Shown here: positions 49,875-51,805 of the stretch, in pieces
Layout: each line of letters opens with the position of its first letter
Numbering within the stretch: position 1 is the stretch's first letter
From: Microbacteriaceae bacterium
GTDB taxonomy: Bacteria > Actinomycetota > Actinomycetes > Actinomycetales > Microbacteriaceae
Direction of reading: 5' to 3'
Assembly: GCA_019638805.1 (NCBI GenBank)
Contig: JAHBTA010000010.1
Coordinates: 1 to 51,805, forward strand
Length of the DNA: 51,805 nucleotides
Notes under the pieces: model-generated
Seen by the model: only the letters and a program-made list of their open reading frames with translations
Told to the model about the DNA's origin: nothing
Databases searched by the model: none
Position numbers and translations under genes: made by a program

Positions 49875-50432
49875 CTACGGCGCTTCGTCGTCGTCCAGGC
49901 TGGCGTAGAACTCGTCTTCGGCCTCCTGGCGCTTGCGGACTTGCGCGATGATGAACTCGGCGAATTCGGTGTCGCGGTCGGTGAAGGTGAAGTCCTGGAT
50001 CGTGGGTGCAGGGTCCTCACCGGGCCAAGCAGCTTGCCGGGTCGGGCGGTCACGATCGCCACGGGTGCCGCAGGCGGTGACCCAGTAGCGAAGCCGTTCT
50101 CGGGCGTCGGCGAAGTCGCGGTGCCAGCCAAGCGGAGCGGATGCGTTCTGCTCGGGGTCGTAGGCCGCAAGCCAGTGCAGGTGCAGAGCCGACAGCTCCC
50201 AGACCATTTCCGGGTGGTGGTGCCAGAACGGCGGCACCACCGCGACGGTGAGGCCGTAGGTGCGTCGCAGCCAGTCAACCCATCGGTTCAGCGCGAGCCA
50301 TTCCTGCTCCAGCTCGTGCGCCGTCAGCAGGTTCCAGTTCACGGGGTGAGGCGGCTCGGGCATGTCCGCGTTGGTGACGCGGGGCGGTCCGTCGAAGACG
50401 TCCGGCTCATCCATCTCATGCTTGTCGTTCAT
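49875..50432 (-). CDS. Element-encoded protein, DUF4913-like
   Basis: This 185-residue protein reads from ATG 50432 after an AGGAG site. It contains the W- and H-rich block VAVVPPFWHHHPEMVWELSALHLHWL followed by GWHRDFADARERLRYWV, resembling DUF4913 proteins of actinobacterial conjugative elements. The N-terminus is acidic and the C-terminus (FAEFIIAQVRKRQEAEDEFYASLDDDEAP) strongly acidic. Function is unknown. It lies in line with the other element genes. Confidence 0.6.
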   Translation of the reverse strand: MNDKHEMDEPDVFDGPPRVTNADMPEPPHPVNWNLLTAHELEQEWLALNRWVDWLRRTYGLTVAVVPPFWHHHPEMVWELSALHLHWLAAYDPEQNASAPLGWHRDFADARERLRYWVTACGTRGDRDRPTRQAAWPGEDPAPTIQDFTFTDRDTEFAEFIIAQVRKRQEAEDEFYASLDDDEAP

Positions 50433-50451
50433 GGTGCTGTGGCTCCTGAAC

Positions 50452-50892
50452 TCACATGGTGACCGGGGCGTGCGCCGCGGTCGCTGCTCGTTGGGTCGGC
50501 TCGTACGCCGCTGCGTCCCGGCCGACTCCGTTGCGCGGCGTCCGGTCGACCTCGTAGCGGGTTCGCGCGGCGTCGTGGCCGATCTTCTTGGCGACGAACT
50601 CTTCGCCCTCGATCGCCTGACCGTTGCGCTCGTAGTTGACCGGCCGCGTGTAGCCCTCGGCGACGAAGTTGTCGCCCTGGGCGAAGTTCGCGTGCGCGTG
50701 CTCGGCGGAACGCCCGAACATCACTAGGTGGTGGTAGGTCGTCTCGGTCTGCGTGAACGATCCGTCGTCCTCGCGGCGGAAGTGCTCCTTGCCGATACGG
50801 GCGAAGAACCTGGCGTCTCCCTTGGTCGTCTCGGTGAGCAACGGCTCCGACGCGATGAAGCCTGACAGCGATTCCTGGGTGTGAATGGCCAT
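50452..50892 (-). CDS. Single-stranded DNA-binding protein-like (element SSB)
   Basis: This 146-residue protein reads from ATG 50892 with a strong AGGAGGAGG site (50897-50905). The N-terminal OB-fold part (GFIASEPLLTETTKGDARFFARIGKEH, TTYHHLVMFGRSAEHAHANFAQGDNFVAEGYTRP) matches SSB-like proteins of mobile elements. The acidic SSB tail is absent; the C-terminus is Ala-rich. It probably coats transferred DNA strands. It lies between the coupling protein and the DUF4913-like gene. Confidence 0.82.
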   Translation of the reverse strand: MAIHTQESLSGFIASEPLLTETTKGDARFFARIGKEHFRREDDGSFTQTETTYHHLVMFGRSAEHAHANFAQGDNFVAEGYTRPVNYERNGQAIEGEEFVAKKIGHDAARTRYEVDRTPRNGVGRDAAAYEPTQRAATAAHAPVTM

Positions 50893-50972
50893 GATGGCCT
50901 CCTCCTGACTCGGGCGACCAACTGCGTGTGGGTCGCTCTGTCAGGCAGGTGCGCGCCGATTCCCAAGCGTCG

Positions 50973-51805
50973 TCAGGAGACGGGGCGGTGGCGCAGCAGT
51001 GCTTCGAGTTCGGTGCGGTCGCTGCGGAGTTGTGCGGCGTCGGGCCGGGTCGGCCAGGCGCGCAGGTCAGTGACGATGGGTGGCGCTGAGCGCAGCATCG
51101 TGATGCCGGTGCCGAACGGCAGGGTTCGGATGCGGTCTGGCGGGAGGATCGGGACCCGGCGGATGGAGCGCTGGTTGGAGCGGGTGCCGTGGTCGCCGAG
51201 GGTCACGCTGTCGGTGTATTCGTCGCGTTCTCCGATGAGCGTGGAGAGGTCTTGGAGGTCGCGGCTGTTGGATGCGCCGCCGAGGATGATCTTGACGATG
51301 CTGGCGTCCCAGATCGCGCCGGCCTGGTGTTCGCTCCACCTGTCGCGGGCTTGGGCGAGCGACTGCAAGACCGGCATGGTCGTGATCCCAGTGCCGCCGC
51401 CTTCGGCCATGAGTGTCGGCAGGGACGGCAGCGGGGCGAGGTTGCCGATCTCGTCGAGCGCGAGGAGCAGTGGCGGGTCGAGTCGGGCTCCGGGTGAGCG
51501 GGCGGCGAGTCGTCGGGCGGTTTCGATGAGGTCTTCGACGAACGCTGCGACCAGCGATGCGGAGGCTCCTGCTCCGGCACCGGTTGCGAGGAGGTAGAGG
51601 GTGCCTTGGTCGGTGAGGAAGGTCTCGGGGTCGAAGTGCTCGTGCGGGCCTGGCGTGACGGCATCGAGCACGCGCGGGTCGGCCAGTGCGGCGAGGGCGA
51701 GGGAGACGCCTTGCCAGATGCTGTCGCGGGTCTTGGGGTCGGCGTCGATCATCGCGGCCAGGGAGTCGTCCCAGCCCATCGCCGCGTTGGGGTGGGAGTT
51801 GAGGA
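50973..51805 (-). CDS. TraG/VirD4-like coupling protein, C-terminal part (5' truncated by window edge)
   Basis: The frame is open to the right edge of the window, so only the C-terminal part is seen. It has Walker B in LLLALDEIGNLAPLPSLPTLMAEGGGTGITT and the following QSLAQARDRWSEHQAGAIWDASIVKIILGGASNSRDLQDLSTLIGERDEYT, typical of TraM-recognition/TraG proteins. Those proteins feed DNA to the transfer channel using ATP. The Walker A is not in the window. This is the best marker that the element is conjugative. Confidence 0.88.
   Translation of the reverse strand, partial: LNSHPNAAMGWDDSLAAMIDADPKTRDSIWQGVSLALAALADPRVLDAVTPGPHEHFDPETFLTDQGTLYLLATGAGAGASASLVAAFVEDLIETARRLAARSPGARLDPPLLLALDEIGNLAPLPSLPTLMAEGGGTGITTMPVLQSLAQARDRWSEHQAGAIWDASIVKIILGGASNSRDLQDLSTLIGERDEYTDSVTLGDHGTRSNQRSIRRVPILPPDRIRTLPFGTGITMLRSAPPIVTDLRAWPTRPDAAQLRSDRTELEALLRHRPVS

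Larger units (their letters stand above)
47807..51805. mobile_element. Left end of an integrated conjugative element at tRNA-Ala
   Basis: From the tRNA 3' end to the window edge, all genes are on the minus strand and of mobile type: serine recombinase next to the tRNA, small proteins, an SSB-like protein and a TraG/VirD4-like coupling protein. The other end and the second att site lie outside the window, so size cannot be given. Confidence 0.8.

Overview
The window is high-G+C, densely packed DNA with many GTG starts, frequent 4-nt start/stop overlaps and about ten genes that look leaderless. Gene content points to an actinobacterium of the Microbacteriaceae, probably Microbacterium or a close relative: a DUF222/HNH endonuclease, a galU-rimJ-sepX division locus, a Ruc-like FmdB protein beside mscL, and a helicase-like protein with a Vsr-like C-terminal domain. 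The assignment is inferred from gene content and style only.

Positions 1-10017 are a defence-type region. It holds the end of an ABC/SMC-type ATPase, a small helix-turn-helix protein, and a type I restriction-modification locus in the order hsdM, hsdS, GIY-YIG nuclease, HTH-ImmA/IrrE metallopeptidase, hsdR, PD-(D/E)XK protein. G+C is visibly lower around hsdS, which fits horizontal acquisition. HsdS has four perfect 12-bp repeats in its central spacer, and a perfect 17-bp palindrome sits before the HTH-protease gene.

Positions 10033-19671 hold a methyltransferase, a DUF222/HNH endonuclease, an OsmC protein with a flavin monooxygenase-like protein, a DUF2200 protein, a Ca2+/Na+ antiporter divergent from a MarR/GbsR-like regulator, an aromatic-hydroxylase-like FAD monooxygenase, and an amine-oxidase-like flavoprotein coupled to a cupin.

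Positions 19744-37646 look like a catabolic supercluster. Two TetR regulators and a MarR regulator surround a CocE/NonD hydrolase, two DUF3237 paralogues, a YtcJ-like amidohydrolase, a complete family-5 ABC importer (lipoprotein, two permeases, fused double ATPase), an amidase, and an acyl-CoA segment (SDR, metal-dependent hydrolase, MaoC hydratase, AMP ligase, glutaryl-CoA-dehydrogenase-like enzyme). The likely logic is uptake of an amide, ester or peptide-like substrate, hydrolysis, CoA activation and beta-oxidation-like breakdown; the substrate cannot be read from sequence.

Positions 37672-47667 are mostly core genome. They hold a coiled-coil membrane protein divergent from a 1298-residue SF1-helicase-like protein whose Walker A lysine and Walker B glutamate are both missing, a small basic protein, mscL, a Ruc-like FmdB protein, 5-formyltetrahydrofolate cyclo-ligase, galU, a RimJ-like acetyltransferase, sepX/glpR and pdxH. 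The Glp/MoeA-like gene usually found in this locus is absent here.

A tRNA-Ala(CGC) at 47734-47806 marks the edge of an integrated conjugative element. Its recombinase gene abuts the tRNA 3' end and its reading frame runs on through the tRNA. The SSB-like and TraG/VirD4-like coupling proteins behind it show that the element continues past the right edge of the window.
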